The notes: generated by a model from the sequence alone, not told the origin. Numbered from the stretch's first letter, positions 21,166-33,139 are shown. The stretch: 64,000 nucleotides of DNA from Achatina immaculata (GCA_009760885.1 CM019716.1:2733501-2797500), one strand, 5' to 3'. Made by a program: numbers and translations.

Positions 21166-22345
21166 CAGGCTGTTTATTGTTTATGGTCTGGGTCATCATC
21201 ATTGCACTGCGGACAGGTGCTCTGATCCCCTCCCTCAACATATCCTTCAGCGTCCTGCGGCTGATAGTGTCTGTCCTGTGTTTGTTGACAAGTTGTCTCG
21301 CATTTCAAGTATATCTATCGTTCCTAGCCGTGCCAGTATGTATTCCCAGCTATTTCAGTCTAATCTTCTTGTAGATTCGCTTTCCTCGAAGTCATTCACT
21401 CTATCTATTCTTCTGAGCGCGTTAACAATATCAGGTCGATCCAGCGGTTGTGTATCTGCGATAATGGCAGAGCCTGCCAATCTATCAGCTCTCTCATTCC
21501 CCTGGACGCCTACGTGCCCAGGGACATAGATGAAAGTGACTCTTCGAATCGTAGATTTCTCAAGCCAGTGCCTGTGTACAGAACCTGCCACGACCATCTG
21601 GATCATACTCACTGAATCACTTAGTATGCAGACACGGGCGTAGTCTTGTGACTCCAGCCAGACGAATGCTTTCGTTTCTGCCATCACCTCCATCGTCGTG
21701 CTGATTGTAGTCATAACGAAGGGACCGCTGGCTTTGTTGATTGTTCTGGCCGCTGAAAGTGCTGTGAATGCCCATGCACTCCTTCGATGTCGTAGAACGG
21801 ACCCATCTGTGTAAATCAGAACAACTGGCTCAGAATTTTACTGATGAGGGCGTTTGCTTCAGCATTCACATGAAGTGGATTCTGCTCCCTGCTTCTCTTG
21901 TCAAAGCTGACAATACAAGAGAAGGTGTCCCTGAACTCTAGAGGCACAGGTATCCATTCCTCGCAGGGGTTGATGTTGTTGGGTTAACAGACCTGCTTGA
22001 TGACATCTTCGGCACGACCCATCCATGATTTCCCCCGCTTTATCCTGTGTCAACCTTTTCTTTGAGGAGTTCTTGGTGCAATGGGTGCTCTTTGTCTGCA
22101 CTTATCTTGAGGTAAGCACGCGCCCTCCAGATCTTTATCCTGTGATTCATGGCGGAGAAATCAAGAAAGTATTTCATCGCGACACAAGAAGTGTCTCTTG
22201 TACACACCAAGATATTGTGCATGGCTTCATTTTGCACCTTTTCGAGTTTTTCGATCTGAACAGAGCTGACAGCGAAGATGGCTAGGGTGTACTGGTTGAG
22301 AAGTATTAGTAACCTCTTCTCAATGTTGGCAGCTGCCGTGCCGTC
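21166..22345 (-). pseudogene. LINE with RT thumb and RNase H domain, frameshifted
   Basis: Read right to left, the RT C-terminal region comes first: EKLEKVQNEAMHNILVCTRD, then KIWRARAYLKISADKEHPLH. After several frame breaks an RNase H domain follows, with IYTDGSV near 21815, MAETKAFVWLES near 21665, ILSDSVSMIQMV near 21610 and VPGHVGVQGNERADRLAGSA near 21490. The four acidic catalytic positions (Asp in DGS, Glu in MAE, Asp in SDS, Asp in ERAD) are all still readable. The RT core is missing, so the copy is 5'-truncated. It differs from the RNase H LINE at 53927-57420, whose RNase H is cut off. Confidence 0.85.
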
Positions 22346-24199
22346 CTAGCTGATACACATTTGCGATCTTTTGTTATCACGTGGTCAACATAAACAGGTT
22401 CATCAGTAACAATTGAGTATCGTCCGTTCTTGTCCTCTTCTTCATCCCTGAATTTCCTGCACAAATCCCTACACAAATGCCACTCGTAACGTTATCACGG
22501 TAAAGATGACACAGTCGACGATGAAATTCTGTGTCTCTGCGTCTTTCTGCTTGCAGAAACGAATCGTACCACGGACCTCGCAGCTGGCAGCAATGACGAT
22601 TACAGGGTCATGTATACTCGGTCGCTACTCGTGCACAGTTGAACAAAAATAGACGGTGAGGTAACATTTTGGGAGATAACACTTTACTGGTTGCTACAGT
22701 TATGGCGGCGTGTCGCTAAGATAACTTTTATACCAGTTAGTCAGAGATTGGTTTTGGAATTTCAAACGTAGTACTAACTTGCGTTTTTGTGTATGTTTGT
22801 TTGTTTGTTTGTTTGTGAGAGAGAGAGAGAGAGAAAATGCATCGTTCATTTAAAGAATATGTGAGTTTGCATATGAACAAGGATTTATTTTAGCTAGAAT
22901 AGTACTTCATTATTTGTAAATGGCTCTGCCCGTATTTGTTGGTACTTGTTCTATAAATCTGTGTGTACAAAGAGACACAACAGGACTGGTAAGGTAATCA
23001 TGACTTGGGCGTCAGAATTATATACACGGTCAAAAGCTAAAGAATGAAGACATATTTATGCCCCGAACTCTGCTACGGAGTCAGTGTCCTGATCAGGTTT
23101 CTAACTTAAGAATCATACAACTGTAACCTGGTGATCACTAATGTAAAGAATCATGCAGCTATAAACTGGCAGTTAGTAACAAGATTAGAAGAGAATGATG
23201 AGGACCCAGCATTCTACTCGAAGTTGGCCCTGGTCGTGTGTGGGTTTAAGAGTTATTTCAGAATTACCTGAGAGTATCCCGCTTATTCCGTTGCTGGTGT
23301 TTATGTTTCATGAAGTTTCAGCATTCTGTTATCACGTACAGTTAACTATGATAATGTTAAAATACTGAAGGGTTGCCATCACTGCGCTTCGAACCATAAG
23401 CGCGCCAGTCTCCTCTTGTGAAGGAGAATCTCAACACAGTGTACGCACTTCATAGCACCACCAGAAGCCCGATGAATTGAAGCTGACCAGCGGGATTCGA
23501 AACGTCTCGCATGCCTATAGATTCGGCCAATCCTCCCATGAAGTACACTTTAAAAGAGGTACAGTTTTAAACATGTTTGTAAGTTCTTCTGTTTATAGAC
23601 TACATGATGGTAGACTTAGATTTTATCTGTTGATTCTATTTTTTTTAAAAATGATATTTATATTACAGTCTTAATAAAATACTGAAATACCCTGGGTGAG
23701 ATTTAAGAATAAAGTGAGAATGACGGATATATTGGACAATATGGAATAATGAAACCGAATCAATCATCATCATCAAGATCCGCATGTTCAGTCATCCATG
23801 ATGTTACTCAACCGGTGGCTTCTGTAGTTATTCTACGTGTCTGTTCATCACATTAAGAGTAAGACATCATGATCTGGGAACCTTCTGTTCAAGTGTCTAA
23901 CAGGAACTTACCGTTATTCTTGTCAGTAACTGTCACATGCATGTAAAATAGTCTCATGGGCGGGGCATTACCATGAGATACCCGTCCTGTTAAAGTGTGA
24001 TAAAGGGCAAAATGTCGGACGGGCTTCAGAAATAAAGATCAATCAAACCCGCCCCCCCCCCCCCGTTCCTGTAACCAATGTAAGGTGCGCCTGTCCTTGT
24101 ACTCGTTGATTGTTGGTTCGTCACTGTTGCCTTACACAAGGAGCTAACTTTTTCATCATTGATCACACTTCTCATAACTTCTCTAACGTATCAGAACAA
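22346..24199. other. intergenic, simple repeats only
   Basis: A (TTTG)n run followed by (GA)n lies at 22796-22835. GTGTGATAAAGGGCAAAATG (about 23995) recurs near 43050 next to a SINE, so a SINE relic may end here. A C homopolymer lies at 24050-24064. No genes are seen. Confidence 0.5.
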
Positions 24200-24760
24200 C
24201 TGTCATCCTAACACAGTATTCAGACTTAGATAATATAACAAGCTGCTTCCACTATCACAAACAGAAGAAAAAATTGTTCAGATCTTCACTCATTCTTGTT
24301 CACCATTCCTGATCTATGTGCTGCACCTTTAGTACAGTCTTCTGTCAGACGGGCTAGCTTGTCCAGTTCTCAAGTCTTGGAAAATAAAGTTCATTCATTG
24401 TTTCATTGCTTCCATTTCACCATTTTCCTTGTCTCCTTTACATATTCCAGTAGCTTTTACATCTATAAATAAGATGTTTCATAATCTCCGTGCAGTTTCT
24501 GCTTTCAGTTCTTGGAAGCATTGAACTGCGAGTGAGATGTTAAACATCGAGTAATACTTGGAGCTGAGAAAAACTTATTACTGAACACCACTCGCCCTCC
24601 ACCCCCCTCAAGAACTAAAATAAATAAATAAAACAAAGAAGACTGAAGGGGCAAGCTTTATTGTCAATGCTACATGTCCATGTATACCTCCGTTATCTGG
24701 ATTTACAGTAAAAATAATAGTTTACAATGAAAACTACGTGAAATGTGTTGGAACAGAACA
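24200..24760. repeat. duplicated non-coding module M1, copy B
   Basis: Partner of 1600-2130 in the same orientation, with scattered substitutions and small indels and no conserved frame. In copy A module M2 follows directly. Here M2 lies at 31918 after inserted elements. Confidence 0.75.
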
Positions 24761-25019
24761 CAGTTTTGTAAACTTGGTGGTTTGTGCAAGTTTTATCTAA
24801 AGGAATGAAGATTTGAAACAGGGGAATTATGGGAAGTTAGAAACAAGCTTCTCAGTTCAGTGTACAACTGTACCTTGAGATCAATAACCTAACCAGCCTA
24901 TAGTGACCAGGTCACCTCCCCTAAGGTCATGCAGTAACTTAATGTATATGATGAGGCTAGCAACTCTCTCTACAACATATGACATCAACAACATCAGTCA
25001 AGAAATTCAATATAAATAT

Positions 25020-25562
25020 AAGTTACATCATCATCATCATCAGGTGCCGTGCCGACTGCTGTTGGCTATTATGCTTCTCCAGAGTACACGATCCTTCATG
25101 CAGGCCATCAGCTCAGTTTGTGATCTCCTCTCACACCATCCCGTCAGACTGTCCAGTATCATTTCTCTTGGTCTTCCTCTGGATCTTCTTCCCTCTATTT
25201 TCCTGTTATTATATTTTCACTGCCCTCTCTTCTCATTGCATGTCCTATGAAAGTAAATTGTCTCTCTCTCTCTCTTTTTTTTTTTTTGTTGACAAGATTT
25301 TTGTCTCTCCAGCTCTTCACATACATTCTTCATTAGTTATTTTTGCTGTCAAGGAAATTCCCAACATTCTTCTAATAAACCACATTTCTGCTGCTTCCAA
25401 TGACTTTTGTACAGACCTGCCTACTGTCCATGATTCACTTCCATATAACAAGATAGGTTCAATATAGCATTTTAGGACTCGTTTTCTAACATTCATTGAT
25501 AAGGATGTGTTGCATAATATATTTCTGTTTCTCTGAAGTGCAGTCTTTGCTTGGCCTATATA
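25020..25562 (-). pseudogene. epsilon LINE copy 1: RT C-terminal 3' end
   Basis: The minus strand reads NTSLSMNVRKRVLKCYIEPI, LLYGSESWTVGRS-like sequence and SLEAAEMWFIRRML. Decayed blocks equivalent to RGRPREMILDSL, QTELMACMKDRVLW and ANSSRHGT follow. The frame ends in a (TGA)n tail seen as CATCATCATCATCATCA at 25022-25041, which itself supplies the stop. It is homologous to the copy at 39460-39947 and more distantly to the delta LINE at 1-926. Confidence 0.85.
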
Positions 25563-25835
25563 TAGTTACGTCACATAAGCTTTATTGCACATGACTGACA
25601 CATGTTGACACTGTCTATGACATACATCACATATACACTTACAATAAGAATGAACTGTGAGAACTGAATATGAGATGAACATGAGCAACAATATGACGAT
25701 GAATAACAATGATGATGTAATGTGTCAACAACGATGAGCGATAAATGTATCAAAATTCTAAGGCCCTTCTCCAATAATGCAGTACACAAATGGCTCTCAC
25801 AGACATTAACACTGACATACATGAAAAAAAATCCT

Positions 25836-25882
25836 TAACAAATCTTTGGGACAAACTGAATATTTGTCCCAGAGATTTGTTA
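25836..25882. repeat. 20-bp inverted repeat (hairpin 1)
   Basis: TAACAAATCTTTGGGACAAA (25836-25855) pairs with TTTGTCCCAGAGATTTGTTA (25863-25882) over a 7-base loop, with one G-T type mismatch. Confidence 0.9.
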
Positions 25883-25900
25883 TGGATTTATTTTTATTTA

Positions 25901-25989
25901 GACCGATTCTTGATTGTGTTTTGATGGTGTATATGTTTTGTATCAACAAAACATATCTACCATCAAAACACAATAATCAAGAATCGGTC
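25901..25989. repeat. about 40-bp inverted repeat (hairpin 2)
   Basis: The left arm is 25901-25940, beginning GACCGATTCTTGATT, and the right arm is 25947-25989, ending AATCAAGAATCGGTC. The loop is 6 bases. The arms differ by one 3-base insertion and about three substitutions. It lies 18 bases after hairpin 1. Confidence 0.9.
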
Positions 25990-26076
25990 CAGCAAGACTA
26001 ATAATGCACATTCAATGCGTTCAGAATAATAATATATCACACATTTTATCTTCATGAGGTAGACAGAAACACTGAA

Positions 26077-26852
26077 AATACGAGGGTCATACCGAAAGTC
26101 GTGGGCAAATTTTTCTTAAAATTCAGAATTTATAGATAGAGGAAATACACATGTATCACCTTAACTGCATCCTTTTCTTCACTTTTCAAAGTAATCTCCA
26201 TTTCTCTGCACACATTTTCCCCCATCACTCTGCAAGTTTGAAAATACCCTCCCGGTAGAATTCAATTCCAGCTAACCCTCGGCACAGATGCATTGCTTTC
26301 TGTACGTTCTCTCCTGTGGGACCCAGCGGCCACAAACTTTTCTATAGCCTAGGATTTCAATCATTTCCTGTAGTGCATTGTGTCCTATTCCAAACTTTAC
26401 AGCGATTTCAGATATTGTGACAATCTGTCTTCTTTAATGATGTCGTCAACCCTTTCCACGTTGCCTTCAGTGGAGGCAGTTCGAGGGCGACCGCTGCGAG
26501 GCATATCTTGGATTATGTTGCCATCTTTGAAATGTTTCACCCACCTCCTAACACTATTAGCACTCATACACACATCCCCATAAGCAAGTTGAAGTCTTTG
26601 GTGAATTTAATCAGCGGGGATTTCCCCTTTATCGAGGAACTCAATAACAGCACGATGACGAAACGAAACTTCAGCATCCGCCTTTTAGTTTATGCTCCAC
26701 GTGGTCACGTGACACATGATGGTGACGTCAAGTGACATCAACATGAAGTGCAGAGGATGTATTTTAAGGTGATACATTTATATTTTCTCTGTCTATAAAT
26801 TCTGATTTGTAAAAACTTTTTACTCGCGACTTTCAGTATGACCAACGTACAA
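26077..26852 (-). mobile_element. mariner-like element, internally deleted, with terminal inverted repeats
   Basis: The left end TACGAGGGTCATACCGAAAG and the right end (reverse complement TACGTTGGTCATACTGAAAG) match over at least 20 bases and stay similar for about 65. Between them the minus strand encodes a trace of a mariner transposase N-terminus: SVRRWVKHFKDGNIIQ, a GRPRTAS linker and VDDIIKED. It then jumps to a C-terminal trace (GGYFQTC...). The DDD catalytic core is missing, so the copy cannot be autonomous. It is about 775 bp, against roughly 1.3 kb for complete elements. Confidence 0.8.
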
Positions 26853-27504
26853 GCAGTCAAGATAAATCTCGCAGCAATCAGCTGCGCATAAAACATCAGT
26901 ATATGGTAATCAAGAAGTGATTCATTGCATGACAAGACATAATATGATATTCAATTAATTCAAATATTACTCGCACATATCTGGCATTATCAACAATTTA
27001 ATTTAATGATACTTATTACATGTTAATGTTCAACATAAAACAGAAAACATGGGCTCGCACTTGTCTACCAACACTGAAAAACAGTTCACATGACCTCACC
27101 TACGCTATTTTACATTACTGCAGACAAAAAAAAACAACTACGTATAAAACTTACATCAACTTTACACAATATGAGGGAAGCACAGGTGAAGATCACCGCA
27201 GCAAACGGTCTTACAGAATATATCACAATATATGTAGAAACTTCACAATATTCTCAAAGACGATAGCGGCCATACACTTCCTCACAAGCTGGTAGTACCT
27301 CGAAAATAACAAGTGTTGTTCAAGTTTGCACCAGACATGGCAGGAGACCGTATGTATGTTTGTCTAGTTGGTACCTGCTAGAGAGAATGAATCTAAGCTA
27401 CGGAATTTCTGTGTGTCACGACCTCGTTTCTTTCCGGGTGTCACGATCTCTCATGTCTGCTCAGCAGTTACTAAAGACTATGTCAACAAAACACCTTTTT
27501 GGGG

Positions 27505-27676
27505 TGCTAGTTGGCTAAGTCGATAGTACGCTGTTCTCTCGTGGCTAGACGGCTGCTCGTCCTACCGGAGTCCGTGTTCGAATCCCAGGTAATTCTCTTG
27601 TGATTTTTCTTTCTCTCACGTCTCACTAAAGTGCTTTGTCTACGATTTTTTCGAGGTTTAATCCTACAATATTTGT
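27505..27676 (+). repeat. SINE S1, copy 1 (tRNA-derived)
   Basis: The A-box-like TAGTTGGCTAAGTCGATAG and the B-box-like GTGTTCGAATCCC are about 50 bases apart. The body follows, with CTCTTGTGATTTTTC, GTGCTTTGTCTACGATTTTT and TCGAGG.TTAATC. The same unit recurs inverted at 27802-27972 and again at 31698-31865 and 41366-41535. Confidence 0.75.
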
Positions 27677-27801
27677 TATCTTGCTTTACTCGAAAATAAC
27701 AATGCCAGCTCAGCACAATCACACACTAACCAAACCAAAACAACACATTACTTACACGTAAAGGATCGGGCACCTCTACCAAGATAGCGATTCACAGTCT
27801 T

Positions 27802-27972
27802 GTATGATTAGATCCGGGAAAATCGTAGACAGAGCACTTTTAGGCGTGAGAGAAATACAAATCACAAGAGAAATACTTGGGACTTGAACCTCGAAACTCT
27901 GGTAGGACGAGAAGATGTCTAGCCACGAGAGAACATCGTTTTAATGAACTTGGCTATCTACCACTCCCACCA
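27802..27972 (-). repeat. SINE S1, copy 2, inverted relative to copy 1
   Basis: A full-length reverse copy. Its tail end (AAAATCGTAGACAGAGCACT) faces the tail end of copy 1 across a 125-base spacer. The pair could fold into a long hairpin if transcribed. Confidence 0.75.
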
Positions 27973-28254
27973 TAAAAAATGCGTTTCATTGAGAAGACAT
28001 TAATACCTGTCCAGTCTGACACCCCAAAGGGTAGATGATCACGACACAGAAGTTCTGACTGTCTCTCGCAGGTACCAATTTTTCAGACATAAACATACAC
28101 ATACGGATCGTATGGTCTTCTTCGATGTCTGATGCATACTGGACAGCAATAACAACACATAAACGAATACTTCTCACCAACGTTCCCTCGAAGGGTTTGC
28201 AGTTTGTGTGCAATGTTCAGTTCATGTGCAAAAAAAAAAATTGTGAGTGTGCAA

Positions 28255-29150
28255 ATATGCATAGGAATTACAATAAACTTTATAACGAAAAAATGCTGCA
28301 CAGATAACACATGTATTGACTGGGTAAAAGGGACCTAACTAGAAGATCTTGATTTTGCTGATGACATAACTCTTATCAGTAACAATGTGAATTCCGTGCA
28401 AGAAAAAAACAGATAGCCTGTCATCACTGGCTACCAAAATAGGACTTGAAATTAACAAGGACAAAACAAAAATAATGAAACCTCCCATTAATCATAATGG
28501 AAAAATACACGTACAAAGGACATATATTGAAGAAGTCAATCAATTTGCATACCTTGGCAGCTACATAGACCAAGATGGTGACACCAGGAAGGAAATTAGA
28601 ATTAGACTTGCAAAAGCAGCATCGATCTTCAAGAATCTAGAGAACACATGGAATTCAAAAGTTATAAGCACAAAAACCAAGTTAAGACTATTCAATTCAA
28701 ATGTAATAACTACCCTCATTTATGCATGCGAAAGCTGGAAAAGAACTAAAGAAACAGACACGAAATTAGACTCCTTTGAAAACAAATACCTAAGGAAAAT
28801 ACTCGGCATCAAATGGAACCAATTCAAGAACAATGCAGAGATAAGAAATATGACTGAACAACAACCAGTCTCATGGGTGATCAAGAAAAGGAGATGGACA
28901 TATGTTGGTCACATGATGAGAAGAAACGATCAGAGAATCTCAAAACAAGCTATCAAATGGAACACAACAGGCCAGAGAAAAAGAGGCAGACCGCGTGAAA
29001 CTCTGAAGAGGACATTGTTAAGAGAGGCCAAATTAACAGGCATAAAATCCCTTGATGAGGTTGAAAAACTCGCCGAAGATAGGAAAAACTGGCAAACTAC
29101 CTTACGAGCCCTATGTGACGTATAACGGCACGGGAAGGATAAAAGAATAT
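28255..29150 (+). pseudogene. beta LINE: RT 3' half with 217-codon open stretch
   Basis: It starts inside the palm domain with decayed KKCCTGNTGIDWV and DFADDITLIS traces (28290-28390). From 28475 a 216-residue frame is intact: EEVNQFAYLGSYIDQDGDTR, KVISTKTKLRLFNSNV, IYACESWKRTKETDTKLDSF, KYLRKILGIKWNQFKNN, EQQPVSWVIKKRRWTYVGHM, MRRNDQRISKQAIKWNTTGQ, KRGRPRETLKRTLLREA and the end LRALCDV. The stop TAA is followed by a 17-base 3' UTR ending GGAAGGAT and an AATATAT/TG tail. It meets the gamma LINE tail to tail at 29150-29195. It is 5'-truncated. Confidence 0.93.
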
Positions 29151-29194
29151 ATATGTGTGTGTGTGTGGTGTGTGTGTATGTGTGTGTGTGTGTG

Positions 29195-30905
29195 TGAATC
29201 TTAAGTGCCCAGGGAGCATGGGGCTTCCGCAAGGGTTTTCCACAAATGCCTGTCCTTTGCCTTTTTTTCTGCTCTTGCCCAGGTGAGCCCTCTATTGCTC
29301 AACATCCTTTCTGTTGTTCTTCTCCATGTCTCTTTTGGTCTACCCTTACTTCTGCTCCCCTGTGGTGTCCATCTTAGCGCTATTTTTGGTAGTGAGTTGT
29401 CAGTCATTCGGAGCACATGTCCCAACCATCGCCAGCGTCTTTCCTCAATAATTGCTGTCACTTGCTTCATCTACATTTCTGCCAACAAGATGTTATTTAT
29501 TATGGTGTTTGGCCAAAATATTTTTCTAATTCTTCTTAAACATTTAGTCTGGAAAGAATTCAACTTGTTTTCTATGGTTTTGGTGATTTTCCAGCATTCA
29601 CTTCCATAGAATAGTACACTTAGAACATTACTCTTAAATATCCTGATTTTCATATTCATGCTTACCTTTTTTTAGATTTCCATATAGTCTGCAGCACTGC
29701 AGAAGCCTGATTTGCTCTAGTAAGTCTGCTGTTGATGTCCTCTGTGCTATCTCCATTTTCGACTACTCTACTGTCAAGGTATACAAATTCATTGACCTCC
29801 TCCACAAACTTGCTATCTACTCTGAGTATATTTCTGTTCTTCACATTTAACTTCATTAACTTTTTCTTTCCTACGTTGATCTTTAGTCCTATGTTGTTTG
29901 CATTCTGAGTTAGCTTGTTTATTTTATCTTGCATATCTTTGTGGCTGCTTGACAGTAGACAAATGTCGTCAGCAAAGTAAAGGTCCTCCAAGATGTGTCA
30001 AGGATCTATTGTAATCCTCTGCGTTTGTCTGATGTTGCCTCCTTCATTAACCAGTCTACTGCCAAGATAAATAATGTTGTTGATAGTACACATCCCTGTT
30101 TCACTCCTGTTTGTACCCTAAAGCTGCTGGATGTATGTTCTCCACAGATCACTTTGCACTGAAAACCCTCGTATAGGGCTTTGATTACATTCACTATCTT
30201 ATGGAGGAGGTCATGCCATCTTAGGATTTTCCACAGTGCATCTCTGTTGACACTGTGAAAGGCTTTCTCAAAATCTATAAACAATGCGTATGTTGTGCTA
30301 TCGCACTCATTTGCCTGTTCTAATATTTGTCTAAGTACAAATATGTGGTTTTTGCATGATCTTCCTTTCCTAAATCCTGCCTGCTCTTTCCGAAATTTTC
30401 CTTCAAGTGCTGGTACAATTCTGTTGATGATTATTTTGCAAAATACTTTAGTGGTGAGTGGCAGTAGGGTAATGCCTCTCCAGTTTCCGCAATCTCTGAG
30501 GTCACCCTTCTTTGGTAGTTTTACTATAAGGCCAGTTTTCCACTCCTCTGGAGCTTTTTTCTAGATCCCACATTTGTTGTAGTATCCGGCAGAGTTGTTT
30601 TGGTGTTTCTGTTTCTTCAGCTTTCAACATCTCAACAGTCACTTCATCTTCACCTGGTGCCCTGTCTAATTTTAGCTTCTTTATCGCCTCCTTTACTTCA
30701 CTTATTGTTATTGGTCCTGTATTGATGTTTAGTTCCGTTTTTGCTTCAGGTATATCTATTGTTTGTGCTGCTTGTGTTCTGTTTAGTAGGGTATTAAAGT
30801 GTTCCCTCCATCATTCAATTTTTTCTCTTTCTTCACTGACCAGTTGTCCCTTATGTGTCCTTACTGTACTCTCACAACTTGTGCTGAAGTTACCTATCAT
30901 CTGCT
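29195..30905 (-). pseudogene. gamma LINE copy 2: reverse transcriptase, frameshifted
   Basis: Same arrangement as copy 1. RT blocks readable in shifting frames are GRSCKNHIF-like, FIDFEKAFHSVNRDALW, TGVKQGCVLSTTLF and YFADDICLLSSSHKD. After the palm come EEVNEFVYLDSRVVENGDST, VLFYGSECWKITKTIENKLN, CLRRIRKIFWPN, RRWRWLGHVLRMTDNSLPKI, GRPKETWRRTTERMLSNRG and LTWARAEKKAK. The stop is followed by a few bases and a (CA)n tail, seen as (TG)n at 29152-29195. It keeps about 60 more 5' bases than copy 1, so the two inserted independently. Confidence 0.92.
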
Positions 30906-31424
30906 TTGTGATTTTGTATACGGTTTTCATGTCATTTGCATATACTGCTTTATCCTAACACACACACACACTGTAAAGGCCTGTACATGTAATAACAGGA
31001 TAAATCTGCTATACTTTTCAGTTACTGGTATTTAATTAAATGCGATGGTGATTTTTTTGTTTACTTATTCAGTGATTATGCTACAGCACTACCGAAAATA
31101 CGCGATAAAAGACCAGTTGAAACAATCGATCCGAAAGTAATTTCTCAACAAGAAAGAAACAGTAAAGGAAAAACATGTACTATCGTTGTATTTTTTTTGG
31201 ACTGCAATTGTAGCACAGAGTAGCATCTGGAAACTGGAAAATTAAAGCAGCAGTTTCATTTTCATTTTGGCGCTGTCCGTTTTTTTTTCTGTGTGCCGCC
31301 GCGCAGGCGCGCAGCTTAGAAGGAATAGTGCATCTCACATAAGATAGTTTCAGGTTGTGATTTCAGATACAAATTTTCACAGATAAGAAACAACGGTTTC
31401 GTACAGTAAAGTAACAGAACATTC
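30906..31424. other. intergenic, nothing recognised
   Basis: An (AC)n run lies at 30958-30971. No coding or repeat signature is recognised beyond that. Confidence 0.5.
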
Positions 31425-31700
31425 ATTCATTCATTCATTCATTTGCATGTCCCTTGCGGAACTTTGCCTCCCAAACAGCACTCCTGTAGGCCTCTCGGTT
31501 GTGAGCAAGATGGCCTGCTGCTGCTGCATCCATTTCCAGATCGTCAAAGATGTCTTGCAGCCATCTTCGTCTTGGTCTTCCTCTTTTTCTTTTTCCCATT
31601 ATGTATCCTTCCAATACGGTCTTCTCTAAATTATCATGACGTTTAATGTGTCCAAAATATTTCAGTTTTCTCTCTTTAATCCTCTTCACTAGCCAGAACA
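31425..31700 (-). pseudogene. alpha LINE: terminal 3' fragment, open frame
   Basis: The minus frame is intact for about 85 codons: WLVKRIKERKLKYFGHIKRH, DNLEKTVLEGYIMGKRKRG, RRRWLQDIFDDLEMD and AGHLAHNREAYRSAVWEAKF, ending KGHANE. The stop falls in an ATGA tail (31423-31443). It is truncated at WLVK, where SINE S1 begins. Confidence 0.92.
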
Positions 31701-31865
31701 TAGCGTTGTATGATTAGACGCTGTTCTCTTGTATCTAGGCAACTGCTCATACTACCGGAGTCCGTGGTTCAATTCCCAGATAAAGCTCTTGTGATTTTTT
31801 TTCTCTCGCATTTAAAAGCGCAATGTCCACGATTTTTCTCGAGATCTACTCATACAACACTTTGT
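31698..31865 (+). repeat. SINE S1, copy 3, head-truncated
   Basis: It shares GACGCTGTTCTCTTG, ACCGGAGTCCGTGGTTCAAT and the S1 body with the copies at 27.5-28.0 kb. The A-box end is lost at the alpha LINE junction. Confidence 0.7.
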
Positions 31866-31917
31866 TTTGTTACTTTACTGCTCGAAATCTTCGACGTTTA
31901 CTGTTTGTAGAAATGTG

Positions 31918-32535
31918 TATCTGAAACGTATTGGCAATCTTTCTGCTCGCTTGTATGCGCGAATGTAATATCAGATCAAGTCACAGCTTGTTTCATTTCA
32001 GCTACAGCACAAACATTCGTTATACTGCACTGAAGTGGTTTCTGGAGGCAAGAAAGAAAAAAAGACTGGTCATGTACTCTTTCTGATTATCATTTAACTG
32101 CCAGTAAAGTAGAGAAATAATCTCTTAACACAGTCACGATTTTGTTATTTAACAGTAATAATTTAATTAATGAGGTCACACATTTAGTTCTCTCCCCTTG
32201 ACACTTCACGGTACAAGAGGAAGGGTAATGTAAGTAAGTAAAGTAATAGTTTAATTTTGCTTCTTTTTTTCCCTCAACCTCTTCATTTCCGAATCAGGTA
32301 ATTTTGTTTTAAATGACACTTGTACTCACTAAAATAATCTAACAAGTACATTTTTATTCATTATGCACTCTGCTCCCACTGCCGGAAGGAACCGAAAATA
32401 TGGCAGAGGATTACATTTTAGAAAGTAGTCGCCTCTAGTTACAGAGAATAAAATATAGTTCGTGATGATTCTTTAGCTATCAGAGCTAAACACGGACATT
32501 ATTTGAGGTCCTTAAATGACATCTTGTAAAAGAGT
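31918..32535. repeat. duplicated non-coding module M2, copy B
   Basis: Partner of 2115-2660, same orientation. A GTAAGTAA-containing insertion of about 60 bases near 32190-32250 is absent from copy A. Confidence 0.75.
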
Positions 32536-32734
32536 GCGTGTACAACGCTACAAAACTTATGTAAAGTCCTTGAGTTGTTCTTTGTTCTTTTTAATAATCG
32601 GGCTTCCAGAGTGAATGTCCTTTGATTATTTAAACTCAGTTTAAGAGTGCCATAATGTTTCTGAGGAAAGTTTGGTGAAAGCGTCAGAGTCAGTTCGAGG
32701 GCGGCACTTCTTTTTAACAGAGTCTTTAGTTTTT

Positions 32735-32880
32735 TTATTCTGTGCCCAGAGGATGTAGTGTTTTTGTTGTAAAGTCTATACTCGTCTTTGAAAATGGAAG
32801 AAATAGACATGTCTCCGTTTTTTTTTCATTTGGTTTCTCCAGTTTATCGTATTAGATTCAGCCACTTGAACTTGTCATCT
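32735..32880. repeat. duplicated non-coding module M4, copy 1
   Basis: It aligns with 36655-36800: AGAGGATGTAGTGTT.TTGTTGT.AAG, GAATGGAAGAAATAG, GATGTCTC and GTGTTAGATTAAG/GTATTAGATTCAG. The stretch from 32881 to about 33139 shows nothing recognisable. Confidence 0.6.
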
Positions 32881-33139
32881 ATGTGTCATCATGAGTAGTA
32901 TGATATTCATAACTCCATCACATATGAGCTGATATACGTCACTCTCCAATGATTTTCATTATCATCCGGAGTCACCCAACCAACACATCTGATGTTGCCT
33001 GATGATTGGGCTTGGTATTCATGCTATGTCAATTATTCGTCCGTCACGTAAAATGTGTTGCCTGGGTGCCTATCTTACTGTACGTTGTGTCGTTCAGGCG
33101 TGTAACCGCTGTGTTACTAGATCAAACCATCTCACTGGA

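Noticed and set aside
27505..27590. A functional tRNA gene
   Set aside because: A and B boxes are present, but the acceptor and anticodon stems do not pair and the unit recurs with the same non-tRNA body, so it is a SINE.
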